Assembly (NCBI GenBank): GCA_945882215.1
Contig: CAMCWM010000028.1
Coordinates: 1-39,998 of the forward strand
Source: Akkermansia muciniphila
GTDB taxonomy: Bacteria > Verrucomicrobiota > Verrucomicrobiia > Verrucomicrobiales > Verrucomicrobiaceae
Direction: 5' to 3'
Length of the DNA stretch: 39,998 nt
Shown here in pieces: positions 24,879 through 33,309 of the stretch. A program made the position numbers and the translations under genes. Under the pieces are notes generated by a model, which saw only the letters and a program-made list of their open reading frames with translations, searched no databases and was not told the origin of the DNA. How positions within the stretch are numbered: the first letter of the stretch is position 1; each line of letters opens with the position of its first letter.

Positions 24879-25709
24879 TCAACGAATCGCCTCCTTCACC
24901 CGCTCCGGTGACCAACCCGCCGCCCGCAGGCTGCGCAGCGAGCGCGCATCATCACGTTTCGCCAGACGCTTGCCGGTTTCATCCGTGATCAGCCGATGAT
25001 GCTGCCATTCCGGCACCGGCAGGCCGAGCAACTCCTGCAACAGCCGGTGCAAATGCGTCGCTTCGAGCAAATCTTCGCCACGCGTCACCAGCGTGATGCC
25101 TTGCAGCGCGTCATCGACGACCACGGCGAGATGATAACTCGCCGGCGTGTCCTTCCGCGCCAGCACGACATCGCCAAACACATCGGGTCGCATGGTGAAG
25201 CTGCCACGATCGCGATCTTTCCAGGTGAGTTGTTTGGAAACGAGCGTCACTGCTTTGGCGACATCCAGACGAAGCGCATAGGCTTCACCAGCCGCGATGC
25301 GTTCCGCACGCTCGTCCACACTCCGATTCCGGCACGTTCCTGGATACAGCGGCCCATCGGGTCCTTGGGGTGCATTGCCAGCGCGTGAAATCTCCTCCTG
25401 AATCTCCCGTCGTGTGCAAAAACATGGATACAAGACGCTCTGTGCTTCCAGCTTTGCCAAAGCGGCCCGGTAATCGTCAAAGTGGTCGCTTTGCCGCCTC
25501 ACCGGCATCTCCCAGCTCAATCCCAGCCACGCCAGATCCTCAAAGATCGCCTCCTCATACTCCGGTCTCGCTCGTGTGCCGTCGATATCCTCCAGGCGAA
25601 TCAAGAACCGCCCGCCCACCGCCTTTTCATGCGCAAACAACGCCGCATACGCATGACCCAGATGCAGCCATCCGGTGGGACTGGGGGCGAAACGGGCGAC
25701 TTCAGGCAT
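24879..25709 (-). CDS. gluQ: glutamyl-Q tRNA(Asp) synthetase
   Basis: 276 residues from the ATG at 25709. It matches the truncated glutamyl-tRNA synthetase paralogue that attaches glutamate to queuosine in tRNA(Asp): HIGH-like PSPTGWLHLGHA at the N-terminus, a zinc-type segment with CFCTRREI and YPGTCR, and KMSKS-like GKRLAKRDDA near 258-267. The anticodon-binding domain is absent, as is normal for this family, so it is not a damaged GltX. It starts 2 bp after the stop of the Cys-2 protein, so both are in one operon. A TTG at 25715 is a less likely start. Confidence 0.93.
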   Translation of the reverse strand: MPEVARFAPSPTGWLHLGHAYAALFAHEKAVGGRFLIRLEDIDGTRARPEYEEAIFEDLAWLGLSWEMPVRRQSDHFDDYRAALAKLEAQSVLYPCFCTRREIQEEISRAGNAPQGPDGPLYPGTCRNRSVDERAERIAAGEAYALRLDVAKAVTLVSKQLTWKDRDRGSFTMRPDVFGDVVLARKDTPASYHLAVVVDDALQGITLVTRGEDLLEATHLHRLLQELLGLPVPEWQHHRLITDETGKRLAKRDDARSLRSLRAAGWSPERVKEAIR

Positions 25710-25711
25710 GC

Positions 25712-26461
25712 TCAAACTTTCTTCTTCTTCTTCACCACGACATCGCCGTTTTGAAATTTTCCGCGCATCACGCTGCTAAACACATGTAAGTCCGGACGAA
25801 TCATGCCATGCGTGAGATTGCATTTCACTATCGTATCGGGCAGTGAAAATGATTCTCCCCAGCCGCTGATGTCCAAACCGCTACCCTGAAGGTAAAGCGT
25901 GTGGTCGAATTTTTCCTTCGCATGAACTTTGCCGTCGTGAATGTGCAGCGTCGGGAAAAACACGGTGCCTGGCAGCGCCGTCGGGAATGAAAATGCCATT
26001 GGATGCACCTGCGTGTTGCCTGGTTTCAATTTGAACACGGCGAACCCAAACTCAGCGTAGCCGGGCAGTTTCGTCCACACGTCATCCGGCAGTCGGAAGC
26101 GGGCATCCAAACGGCTGAAATCTGCAATCGTCGGCACAAAGCTGGCATCGTAAGCACCGACGGATACAACTTTGAGCGAATATAAGTGAGCAGACCGCAA
26201 ATTGGCGGAAGGATCGATTCCAACGCTCGGCGGCCATAGTGCGGACAAATCCTCAAACACTGTCTCATACTTCGAGAAGTCAAAAAACTTCACCGCATCC
26301 TCGCCTGCGCCCTCCTTGACCGGAATCGGCAGCACCATCGCCAGATCCTGATTCGCCTTCACCGACATCTGGTAAATGAGCGCCTGGCGTCCATCTGTTC
26401 TTAGTCGCGCAAAGATACGGGTGTTTTTGACCTCCTCGACTTTTCCAGTGAAGCAGCACAT
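25712..26461 (-). CDS. conserved hypothetical protein starting MCC, Planctomycete/Verrucomicrobium-type
   Basis: 249 residues from the ATG at 26461. The N-terminus MCCFTGKVEEVKNTRIFARL and the segments LIYQMSV..DLAMVLPIPV, DAVKFFDFSKYETVFEDL and PTLHIHDGKVHAKEKFDH resemble a conserved protein I recall from Planctomycetes and other bacteria, whose function is unknown. Removal of Met1 would leave an N-terminal Cys, as in class II amidotransferase-like Ntn enzymes; this is only a similarity of position. The C-terminus ends in a run of Lys. The frame extends to 26548, but the MCC start keeps the family N-terminus. Divergent from the Nif3-like gene with 40 bp between. Confidence 0.8.
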   Translation of the reverse strand: MCCFTGKVEEVKNTRIFARLRTDGRQALIYQMSVKANQDLAMVLPIPVKEGAGEDAVKFFDFSKYETVFEDLSALWPPSVGIDPSANLRSAHLYSLKVVSVGAYDASFVPTIADFSRLDARFRLPDDVWTKLPGYAEFGFAVFKLKPGNTQVHPMAFSFPTALPGTVFFPTLHIHDGKVHAKEKFDHTLYLQGSGLDISGWGESFSLPDTIVKCNLTHGMIRPDLHVFSSVMRGKFQNGDVVVKKKKKV

Positions 26462-26501
26462 GATGCCGCATGCTACCGAACCGTCACACCTCCTGTCCAG
26501 C

Positions 26502-27260
26502 ATGAATCTCGCCGACCTTGTCACCCACCTCGACACCGAATTGCGCATTGCGGAGATCGCGGACTACTCGAACGCGCTGAACGGCCTCCAGCTCGAAAAT
26601 CACCAGGGGAAGGTCAGCAAGATCGTCGCCGCCGTCGATGCGACCCTGCCGGTGATGCGCAAGGCAATCGCTGCGGGAGCGGATTTGCTGATCGTGCATC
26701 ACGGCATGTTCTGGAGCGGCTTGCAGACGTGGACGGGGCCGGTGTTTCAGAAGTTGAAGCTCTGCCACGACAACGGGCTGGCGGTTTATAGCGCGCATCT
26801 CCCGCTCGATGTGCATCCGGTGCTCGGCAACAACGCCCAAATCGCCCAGGCACTCGGTTTGACGCCCACCGGCGGCTTTTTGGAGTATAAGGGCAGCAAT
26901 GTCGGTGTGACGGCGGATCATGAGATGCCGCTGGAGGAACTCACGACACGATTCAAAACCGCCCTCGGCGGCAATCCGGTGCACGTATGCAGCGGTGGGC
27001 CCAAAACGACGCGGAAGATCGGCATTTCATCTGGCGGTTCAGGTTCTGAAGTCGCGGCAGCGGCCAAAGCGGGCATCGACACTTTCATCACCGGCGAAGG
27101 ACCGCATTGGAGCTACACGCTCGCCGAAGAACTCGGCATCAACGTCCTCTATGGCGGCCACTACGCGACGGAAACCTTCGGTGTGAAGGCGCTGGCGGCG
27201 CACATCGAGGGGAAGTTCGGCATCCCGTGGGAATTTGTGGATCACCCGACGGGTTTGTGA
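26502..27260 (+). CDS. Nif3-like dinuclear metal centre protein
   Basis: 252 residues from the ATG at 26502. The family motifs are visible: NALNGLQLENHQGKVSKIVAAVDAT, LLIVHHGMFW (His-His metal ligands, 64-66), YSAHLPLDVHP, and near the C-terminus TGEGPHWSYTLAEELGINVLYGGHYATETFGV with further His/Glu ligands. It lacks the large insert of the longer homologues. The family (YbgI/Nif3, annotated GTP cyclohydrolase 1 type 2 homolog) binds two metals; its reaction is not settled. It ends 3 bp before the start of the glycosylase gene, suggesting co-transcription. Confidence 0.92.
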   Translation: MNLADLVTHLDTELRIAEIADYSNALNGLQLENHQGKVSKIVAAVDATLPVMRKAIAAGADLLIVHHGMFWSGLQTWTGPVFQKLKLCHDNGLAVYSAHLPLDVHPVLGNNAQIAQALGLTPTGGFLEYKGSNVGVTADHEMPLEELTTRFKTALGGNPVHVCSGGPKTTRKIGISSGGSGSEVAAAAKAGIDTFITGEGPHWSYTLAEELGINVLYGGHYATETFGVKALAAHIEGKFGIPWEFVDHPTGL

Positions 27261-27263
27261 GCC

Positions 27264-27887
27264 ATGAGCTGGTTGAAGCGTGATTTCTTCGAGCGCGATG
27301 TTCTCAACGTAGCGCATGATCTGGTCGGTGTCGAACTCGTCTGGAACGGCTGCTCTGGCATCATCATCGAAACCGAAGCCTACGCAGTCAACGACGATCC
27401 GGCCTGCCACACGGCCTCACGTCCAAGCGCCCGTGAGTTTGTGCGCTCCAAACCTCCCGGAACGGCCTATGTTTATTTCAACTACGGCATGTACTGGCTC
27501 TTCAACGTGCTCGTCAAAGGAGGCGCGCGCGACGGCCTGATCCTCATCCGTGCTCTGGAACCCAAACGCGGTATTGAGGTGATGCAGCAGCGCCGCAAAC
27601 GCGACAAATTGCACGAACTCTGCTCCGGACCCGGAAAGCTGGCGGTTGCCCTTGGAATCGAAGGCGTTCATCACGGCACCGTGATGGCCGGACGCGGCAG
27701 ACCGCCGGGTTGCGGTCTCAGGACGCCGCAGGACTCCACGCATGAAGTGGTTACCGACATCCGCGTCGGCATCAGCCAGGCGGTGGATTTCCCCTGGCGC
27801 TTCCTGTCACATCACAGCCCTCATCTCAGCGTCAAGCACGGCAAGGTGAAGCTGCCAGTGATCACGCCACGCCGCCGCCCAAAATGA
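27264..27887 (+). CDS. mpg: 3-methyladenine DNA glycosylase (AAG/MPG family)
   Basis: 207 residues. It matches the alkyladenine glycosylase fold that removes alkylated purines in base-excision repair: IIIETEAYAVNDDPACHT (E36 is the likely catalytic Glu), GTAYVYFNYGMYWLFNVL (66-83), LILIRALEPKRG and CSGPGKLAVALGI, then RVGISQAVDFPWRF. Length is near the usual ~200. Starts 3 bp after the Nif3-like stop. It converges with and overlaps the end of a small membrane-protein gene by 26 bp. Confidence 0.95.
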   Translation: MSWLKRDFFERDVLNVAHDLVGVELVWNGCSGIIIETEAYAVNDDPACHTASRPSAREFVRSKPPGTAYVYFNYGMYWLFNVLVKGGARDGLILIRALEPKRGIEVMQQRRKRDKLHELCSGPGKLAVALGIEGVHHGTVMAGRGRPPGCGLRTPQDSTHEVVTDIRVGISQAVDFPWRFLSHHSPHLSVKHGKVKLPVITPRRRPK

Positions 27888-28092
27888 GGCGCACCAAGGC
27901 CACGATGCCGACGGCGATGTTGATGGTGAGGCCTATCTTTCTCTCCGGGAAGACGCCAAAGATGATGCCAATCACGCAGAACACGAGCACCAGCCAGTTC
28001 AGCGCTCCCAGCAGAGGTATGAGGCTGGGAATCATGCACAGAGCGGCAAACAGACCGATCAGGACCGAGAGGATTTGGGAGATGGTTTTCAT
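27862..28092 (-). CDS. small membrane protein, about three transmembrane segments
   Basis: 76 residues from the ATG at 28092. Nearly the whole chain is hydrophobic in two or three segments (ILSVLIGLFAALCMIPSLIPLLG; WLVLVFCVIGIIFGVF; GLTINIAVGIVALVRLILGGG). Similar short proteins with a LGALNW and ILGGG ending are widespread and of unknown function. Its stop lies inside the 3' end of the glycosylase gene on the opposite strand. An upstream start at 28161 would add an unlikely Cys/Trp-rich extension. Confidence 0.75.
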   Translation of the reverse strand: MKTISQILSVLIGLFAALCMIPSLIPLLGALNWLVLVFCVIGIIFGVFPERKIGLTINIAVGIVALVRLILGGGVA

Positions 28093-28209
28093 ACTGGCGG
28101 CAAAGATCGTCGGCTGGCCTTGAACACAACTGGAATTCCAAAACATCATTGTAAGCCACACCTTGCATTCAAGCGCGGACGCGGTACTCTCCGGCCTCGC
28201 TGAAGTAAA

Positions 28210-28300
<91 letters not shown>

Positions 28301-28301
28301 C

Positions 28302-28631
28302 TTATCGAGTCACCACCGGGAACGAGTCCGGCGCATCCACGGCGTAAAACTCGCTCGCTTCAGGATCGGGCATGCCATGACTGCGGATGCCTTCCAGCCT
28401 GCGGCGGCTGCCACGTTCACTGCCCGGACGATTCGCCGTGCGCTGCACGAGATCCGTGATGACTGGCGCGGCAACTGCGGCGCTGGCCGCGAGCAGCGCC
28501 AGAGCGATTACATTGGAGGAACCACGACGCATGCCACGCCCAAACAGGATGCCCAACGCGCAGCCTGCGGCGGCGGGGGCGATCAGGGAAGCATAGGACT
28601 CGTAGCTGGGGGCGGGAGCGTTTTCTTGCAT
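28302..28631 (-). CDS. hypothetical membrane protein, Gly-zipper-like
   Basis: 109 residues from the ATG at 28631. Two hydrophobic segments (LIAPAAAGCALGILFG, then VIALALLAASAAVAAPVI) are followed by a basic, soluble C-terminus rich in Arg (RPGSERGSRRRLEGIRSHG). No family is recognised. It ends 2 bp from the 3' end of the tRNA gene on the other strand and is divergent from the mannose-1-phosphate guanylyltransferase gene. The frame extends to 28742 but MQENAPAPSYE gives the plausible start. Confidence 0.55.
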   Translation of the reverse strand: MQENAPAPSYESYASLIAPAAAGCALGILFGRGMRRGSSNVIALALLAASAAVAAPVITDLVQRTANRPGSERGSRRRLEGIRSHGMPDPEASEFYAVDAPDSFPVVTR

Positions 28632-28726
28632 GCGGCACCATAGCCGCACACGGAGAATCGCCAAAGAGGAATTTGCCCGTTCCCTGTTTCCTGTTACATC
28701 ATCACTTTGCCTCTTTTCACCTCCAC

Positions 28727-29809
28727 ATGACTCCAGCCGCATCCCCCAAACGTTACGCCCTCATCCTTGCCGGGGGCAGCGGTCAGCGCTTTTGGCCCAT
28801 CAGTCGCGACGCCCTGCCCAAGCAGTTGCTCAAGCTCTTTGGCGACAAGACACTCCTGGAGCTCACCATCGAGCGCCTTGAGGGGTTCGTACCCAAGGAG
28901 AACATCCTCATTCTCACCAACAAGCAGCAGGAAGCCTCGGTTCGAGCGCTGGTGAAGGATCTGCCCGCCGAAAACATCGTCGCCGAGCCGGAAAAGCGTG
29001 ATACCGCCCCTGCCATCGCCCTCGCCGTCGGTTGGGTCGTCGCACGCGATCCGACGGCCACGATGATTGTCCTTCCCGCCGATCATCTCATTCAAAACCA
29101 CGCCGAGTTTCAGCGCGTGCTGTCCAATGCCGCCCTCGCCGCCGAAAACAGCGGCAGCCTCGTCACCATCGGCATCAAACCCACCTGGCCCTGCCCCAGC
29201 TACGGCTATGTCGAGCGCGGCCGCCGTGCAAGCATCGGCGGTCTCGATGACCTCCCGGTGTGGGAGGTCGCGCGTTTCCGCGAGAAACCGAATCCCGATC
29301 TCGCCGAGCACTTCATCAGTCAGGGCAATTTCCTCTGGAATGCCGGCATGTTCATCTGGACCATCCCCGCCATCTTCAGCGAACTCAGCCGCCACTGCCC
29401 CGTGCTGGCCGACTTCATCTCCGAACTGCGTGGCTCCAAGGACTTCGCCGCCACTGTGGCCAGGCAGTTTGGCAAGCTGCCGAAGCTCTCCATCGACTAC
29501 GCACTCATGGAGCGTGCCTCCCGCGTGCTCAATATTGAGTCCACCTTCGACTGGGATGACGTGGGGAACTGGACCAGCGTCGGGCGTTACCTCAAGGCCG
29601 ATGACGACGGCAACCAGCACAACTGCGCCCTCTCGCAGCAGGATGCCGCCAACAACATCGTCTTTACCCAGACCGGCCAGCATGTGGCGCTCATCGGTGT
29701 TCAGGATCTCATCGTCGTCGCCTCGAAGGATGGCCTCCTCGTTGCCAGCCGCAGCAAGGCTGAGAACATCAAAAAAATCGTCGATGGCCTGCCGCAGGAG
29801 TTGAGGTGA
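28727..29809 (+). CDS. manC: mannose-1-phosphate guanylyltransferase
   Basis: 360 residues from the ATG at 28727. It makes GDP-mannose from mannose-1-phosphate and GTP. The nucleotide-binding signature LAGGSGQRFWPISRDALPKQ is at 14-33, with PADHLIQNHAEFQ, SYGYVERG, FREKPNPDLAEHFISQGNF and WNAGMFIWT following in order. It lacks the C-terminal isomerase cupin of bifunctional ManC-GMP, so it is the single-function type. GDP-mannose would feed glycan or LPS-like synthesis, but no glycosyltransferase is nearby. A long inverted repeat follows the stop. Confidence 0.94.
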   Translation: MTPAASPKRYALILAGGSGQRFWPISRDALPKQLLKLFGDKTLLELTIERLEGFVPKENILILTNKQQEASVRALVKDLPAENIVAEPEKRDTAPAIALAVGWVVARDPTATMIVLPADHLIQNHAEFQRVLSNAALAAENSGSLVTIGIKPTWPCPSYGYVERGRRASIGGLDDLPVWEVARFREKPNPDLAEHFISQGNFLWNAGMFIWTIPAIFSELSRHCPVLADFISELRGSKDFAATVARQFGKLPKLSIDYALMERASRVLNIESTFDWDDVGNWTSVGRYLKADDDGNQHNCALSQQDAANNIVFTQTGQHVALIGVQDLIVVASKDGLLVASRSKAENIKKIVDGLPQELR

Positions 29810-29812
29810 TGT

Positions 29813-29870
29813 GTTATGAGTTCTTGGCTGGGGCAGTCCTTGTTGCCGATTCTTGCCCCTAACTCATAAC
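29813..29870 (+). terminator. long inverted repeat after manC
   Basis: Outer arms GTTATGAGTT (29813-29822) and AACTCATAAC (29861-29870) and inner arms GGGGCA/TGCCCC (29830-29835, 29854-29859) pair into a stem with a large loop. It begins 3 bp after the manC stop and ends 19 bp before ruvX. It has no T-run, so it may be a transcript end or a mobile palindrome rather than an intrinsic terminator. Confidence 0.55.
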
Positions 29871-29889
29871 CCTTAACCGATAGACCCTC

Positions 29890-30381
29890 ATGCCCCGCAT
29901 CCTCGCCATCGACCACGGGACCGTGCGCATCGGCCTCGCTTTGAGTGATGAGACCGAGATCGTGGCGAGTCCTTTCAAGACGATCGACGCGAATCACGAG
30001 CCCGAGCGCGCCATCGCCCGCATCGTGAAAGAGAAGCACATCGGCAAAATCGTCATTGGCATGCCTTATCACATGAGCGGTGACAAAGGTGGCGCTGCCG
30101 AACGTGTCGAAAGGTTTGCCACCAGCCTCGGCAAGGAACTGCGGCATGAGATTCCCATCGACTTCGTCGATGAACGCCTCTCCTCCGTCGAGGCCGAGGC
30201 CGCCATGTCTCGCGCTGGCATCACCGGCAAGCGCGAGCGCAACGAGATCGTCGATCAACTCGCTGCCGTGGTCATCCTCCAAGAGTATCTGAACCAGCAG
30301 CGCGGCCCGGAGGGTTTCCTGCTGCCTGACGCCGCCTACGAACTCCCATGGACCGATGAGCCGAAGCGACGTCGAAAGTAA
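29890..30381 (+). CDS. ruvX: putative pre-16S rRNA nuclease / Holliday-junction resolvase-like (RuvX/YqgF)
   Basis: 163 residues, an RNase H fold. The N-terminal ILAIDHGTVRIGLALSD carries the first catalytic Asp (D8), and VIGMPYHMSGDKGGAAERV, VDERLSSVEAEAAM and VDQLAAVVILQEYL bring the others. E. coli YqgF trims pre-16S rRNA; RuvX proteins have been linked to transcription and junction resolution. Its last 26 bp overlap the start of truA, so the two are translationally coupled. Confidence 0.93.
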   Translation: MPRILAIDHGTVRIGLALSDETEIVASPFKTIDANHEPERAIARIVKEKHIGKIVIGMPYHMSGDKGGAAERVERFATSLGKELRHEIPIDFVDERLSSVEAEAAMSRAGITGKRERNEIVDQLAAVVILQEYLNQQRGPEGFLLPDAAYELPWTDEPKRRRK

Positions 30382-31186
30382 AGCCGGCCTGCAGCGCGGC
30401 CCTGAGCCGGGCTTCAAGCGATTGAAGCTCACCATCGCCTACTGCGGCACGCCGTGGCGTGGCTGGCAGAGCCAGGACGGCGGCGGTGGCGTGCAGGATG
30501 AAATCAACGCCGCCATTCGCAAGGCCACCAGCATCGAAACTCGCGTGCAAGGCAGCGGTCGCACCGATGCCGGTGTGCATGCGCTCGCCCAAGTCGCGCA
30601 CTGCGACGTGCCCGAAACCGTGCGCATGAGCGGCGAATCGTGGGCGAACGCGCTCAACGCCTGCCTGCCGCTCACCATTCGCATTTTGCAGGTCGAAGAT
30701 GCTCCACCAAGCTTGCACGCCCGCTTCGACGCCACTGGCAAAACCTACCGTTACCGTATCTGGCGTCCGCGCATGCTCTCGCCGTTCGAAGCGGATCGCG
30801 CCTGGCATGTCTATGGCCCGCTCGACATGGACGCGCTGCGCTGGTGCTGCGAACAACTCGTCGGCACGCACAATTTCATCCGGCTCAGCGCCAATCGCGG
30901 CGACATGCCTGAGACCGAGCGCCGCACGTTGCCAGACAAAACCACACGCACCATCCACCGCGTTGATCTTCGTGAAAACGGCGACGTCCTGGAGCTCGAA
31001 TTCGAAGGCGACGGCTTCCTCTACAAAATGGTGCGCCTCATCGTCGGCAGCCTCCTCCACGTCGCTCGTGGCCGTGAGCCCAAGGAATGGTTTGCCAACC
31101 TGCTGACTGATCCCACTGGCATGCAGAGCAATCAAACTGCACCCGCCTGCGGTTTGTATTTGGTTCGGGTGAATTACCGCGCCTGA
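30356..31186 (+). CDS. truA: tRNA pseudouridine(38-40) synthase
   Basis: 276 residues. It isomerises uridines 38-40 in the anticodon stem-loop. The catalytic Asp is D71 in VQGSGRTDAGVHALAQV; RLKLTIAYCGTPWRGWQSQ and the RFDATGKTYRYRIW and VRLIVGSLLHVARG blocks complete the family pattern. The start ATG at 30356 lies inside the ruvX gene, overlapping by 26 bp in another frame. The first ~20 residues are an extra basic lead not usual in the family. Confidence 0.95.
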   Translation: MSRSDVESKAGLQRGPEPGFKRLKLTIAYCGTPWRGWQSQDGGGGVQDEINAAIRKATSIETRVQGSGRTDAGVHALAQVAHCDVPETVRMSGESWANALNACLPLTIRILQVEDAPPSLHARFDATGKTYRYRIWRPRMLSPFEADRAWHVYGPLDMDALRWCCEQLVGTHNFIRLSANRGDMPETERRTLPDKTTRTIHRVDLRENGDVLELEFEGDGFLYKMVRLIVGSLLHVARGREPKEWFANLLTDPTGMQSNQTAPACGLYLVRVNYRA

Positions 31187-31283
31187 TTTTTTTTCGAATC
31201 TGTCCGCCAGGGTGTAACCCCATGGGCGGCTTCCGGATATAAAGGCGTGAACCACATTGCGTGGGAACGATTGCCCGCAGCCC

Positions 31284-31640
31284 ATGAAAACACCCACCTT
31301 TTCGATCTACTGCATCTTCGTCGCATCCTTGCTGGGAGCTGCGGGCCAGTTTCTCTACAAATCGGGGGCCGGGCGTGCCACCGGAGGTCTTGCCAGCCAC
31401 CTGCTAAACCCCCACCTGCTGGGGGGCATGGCGTCCTATGTGGGTGTGATGGTGCTCTTCATCACAGCCTTCAAACGCGGCGGTGAGCTCTCCGTCTTGT
31501 ATCCGATTTACGCCTCAACCTTCATCTTTGCTGCCATCGGTGCCTGGATTCTCTACAAGGAACCGATTCACTTCGTCAACGTGGTCGGCATGGGCCTGTT
31601 GGTGGCGGGCATGTTCCTCATGGGATGGAAACCGTCATGA
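31284..31640 (+). CDS. small DMT/EamA-like membrane protein
   Basis: 118 residues with four hydrophobic segments (FSIYCIFVASLLGAAGQFLYKSG; MASYVGVMVLFITAF; SVLYPIYASTFIFAAIGAWIL; FVNVVGMGLLVAGMFLMGW). The LYPIYASTFIFAAIGAWILYKEPI block is typical of small EamA/SMR/ArnE-like transporter halves. The downstream CDP-alcohol phosphatidyltransferase gene begins inside its 3' end (31637), so it heads the phospholipid operon; a flippase or lipid-related transport role would fit but is inference. Confidence 0.8.
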   Translation: MKTPTFSIYCIFVASLLGAAGQFLYKSGAGRATGGLASHLLNPHLLGGMASYVGVMVLFITAFKRGGELSVLYPIYASTFIFAAIGAWILYKEPIHFVNVVGMGLLVAGMFLMGWKPS

Positions 31641-32293
31641 AACCAGATTACACCCCTGAACGGCGTCCCCTCGCCGCCCGCAACTGGAGCGGATCGCATC
31701 GTGCGGCACGATGGCTCGCCGCCCGCGGCGTGGCACCGAATGCAATCTCCGTCGGCGGGTTCGTTGCCAGCCTCGGCGCGGGCGCAGCGCTGGCCGTTGG
31801 CAGCTATAGCAGCCGGCCTGCGTTGTGGCTTGTCATCGGGTGCGCACTGATTCTCGTGCGTGGAATGTGCAACATGCTTGACGGCATGGTGGCGGTTGCA
31901 ACGGGCAAGGCCTCGCGGGGTGGCGAACTCTTCAATGAAGTGCCGGACCGCCTCTCCGATGCCGTGACCCTGGTCGGCGCCGGTTATGCGCCCGGCGGCG
32001 TCCCCGAACTCGGCTACATCGCCGCCTTGGCCGCCATCTTCACTGCCTACGTGCGTGTGCAGGGTTGTGCGCTCGGCACCAGTGCTGACTTCGGCGGACC
32101 CATGGCAAAAACACACCGCATGTTTGTCATCGTCGGTGCGGCGCTCTACACGGCATTCGCTCCTTCCACCTGGCAACCGGTGCTCGCAGGAATGCTGGCG
32201 CTTGCTTTGTCAATTGTCATCGCGGGATGCTTCGTGACATCACTGCGCCGCCTGATCAAGTGCCACAAACTGCTTGGGAACAGATCATCATGA
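31637..32293 (+). CDS. CDP-alcohol phosphatidyltransferase, variant motif
   Basis: 218 residues from the ATG at 31637 (4-bp overlap with the previous stop), with four to six membrane segments. The signature of the family is D-x2-DG-x2-AR-x8-G-x3-D-x3-D. Here it reads NMLDGMVAVATGKASRGGELFNEVPDR, so two Asp are replaced by Asn and AR by AV, while DG, the Gly and the final Asp (PDRLSD) stay. I recall homologues of this subgroup, in an operon with cdsA and plsC, that also have Asn there, so this looks like a distinct subfamily and not a dead enzyme. It would join an alcohol to a CDP-diacylglycerol. Its stop overlaps cdsA (ATGA). Confidence 0.85.
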   Translation: MKPDYTPERRPLAARNWSGSHRAARWLAARGVAPNAISVGGFVASLGAGAALAVGSYSSRPALWLVIGCALILVRGMCNMLDGMVAVATGKASRGGELFNEVPDRLSDAVTLVGAGYAPGGVPELGYIAALAAIFTAYVRVQGCALGTSADFGGPMAKTHRMFVIVGAALYTAFAPSTWQPVLAGMLALALSIVIAGCFVTSLRRLIKCHKLLGNRSS

Positions 32294-33309
32294 ATGCCGC
32301 GACTGCAGAACGATTCTTCGGCTATGAGCACGCCTTCACTCATCCGGTGACGCGTGGCATCGTCATCTTTTTGGTGTCCGCTCTTGTGCTGACTCCCATT
32401 ATTTTCATGGGGCTTCGCCGGACGGTGCAGATCGCCGCGGCCACCTACGCCGAGTTGTGGGCGCGCTGGCGTTCCTGGATCTGGATCAGCATGGCACTGA
32501 TCGTGCCCATCCTGCTCGGCGCGGCGTGGGTGATCGCAGGCGTGTTTATGCTGAGCCTGCTATGCTATCGGGAATACGCACGCGCCACCGGCATCTTCCG
32601 CGAGAAAATGATCAGCCTCTCCGTCGTGCTTGGCATCTGTCTGATATCCTTCGCGGTCATCGACAACTACCCGCGACTTTTCTTTGCCACCCCCGTGCTT
32701 GGCATAGGCCTGATCGCGATTGTGACGATCCCGCAGGACTGTCCCAAAGGCTTCATTCAACGCGTGGCACTGGGAGTGATGGGTTATCTCTTTTTTGGCT
32801 TCTCGTTCGGTTATCTAGGCTTGATGACCTCAGATCCTCTCTACCGGCCGCTGATCCTGCTTTTGCTTCTCGGCGTCGAGATGAACGATGTTTTCGCTTA
32901 TTGTTCCGGCCGGTTCTTCGGTGGAAGGAAGCTTTTGCTCAACACGAGTCCCGGCAAAACGGTTTCCGGTGCTCTAGGTGCCGTTGTTTTGACAACCTGC
33001 ATGATAGTGATCGTCGGCCATTTCTTCATGTTCCCGCGCACGCCCATGGATCACTGGCCGATGCTCCTCATTCTCGGCATGGGGATTAGCGTGTTCGGCC
33101 AGTTCGGCGATCTGCTGCTCTCTTCCATCAAACGCGACATCGGCATCAAGGATTTGGGACATCTGTTGCCAGGCCATGGCGGGCTGCTCGATCGCTTTGA
33201 CAGCCTTGTGATCATCACGCCGCTATACTATCATTTTCTCTCCCTTGTTCTCGGCCCGCTCGGCCGCGGTCAGGCTGAACGCATCATCTCCGGAGGCACC
33301 CTGCCATGA
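32290..33309 (+). CDS. cdsA: phosphatidate cytidylyltransferase
   Basis: 339 residues from the ATG at 32290, with about eight membrane segments. It makes CDP-diacylglycerol from phosphatidate and CTP. The CdsA signature is complete in the C-terminal part: SSIKRDIGIKDLGHLLPGHG plus GLLDRFDS (K-R-x4-K-D, HGG, DRFD). A short Asp-containing loop EMNDVFAYCSGRFFGG with NTSPGKTVSG is the usual substrate site. It overlaps the upstream CDP-alcohol gene and the downstream plsC gene, each by an ATGA. Confidence 0.95.
   Translation: MNAATAERFFGYEHAFTHPVTRGIVIFLVSALVLTPIIFMGLRRTVQIAAATYAELWARWRSWIWISMALIVPILLGAAWVIAGVFMLSLLCYREYARATGIFREKMISLSVVLGICLISFAVIDNYPRLFFATPVLGIGLIAIVTIPQDCPKGFIQRVALGVMGYLFFGFSFGYLGLMTSDPLYRPLILLLLLGVEMNDVFAYCSGRFFGGRKLLLNTSPGKTVSGALGAVVLTTCMIVIVGHFFMFPRTPMDHWPMLLILGMGISVFGQFGDLLLSSIKRDIGIKDLGHLLPGHGGLLDRFDSLVIITPLYYHFLSLVLGPLGRGQAERIISGGTLP

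Noticed and set aside
24879..25709. gluQ as a truncated gltX
   Set aside because: Absence of the anticodon-binding domain is normal for the GluQ family.
31637..32293. CDP-alcohol phosphatidyltransferase as a pseudogene because two motif Asp are Asn
   Set aside because: The frame is intact and overlapping with its neighbours, and I recall the same Asn pattern in a related operon subgroup.
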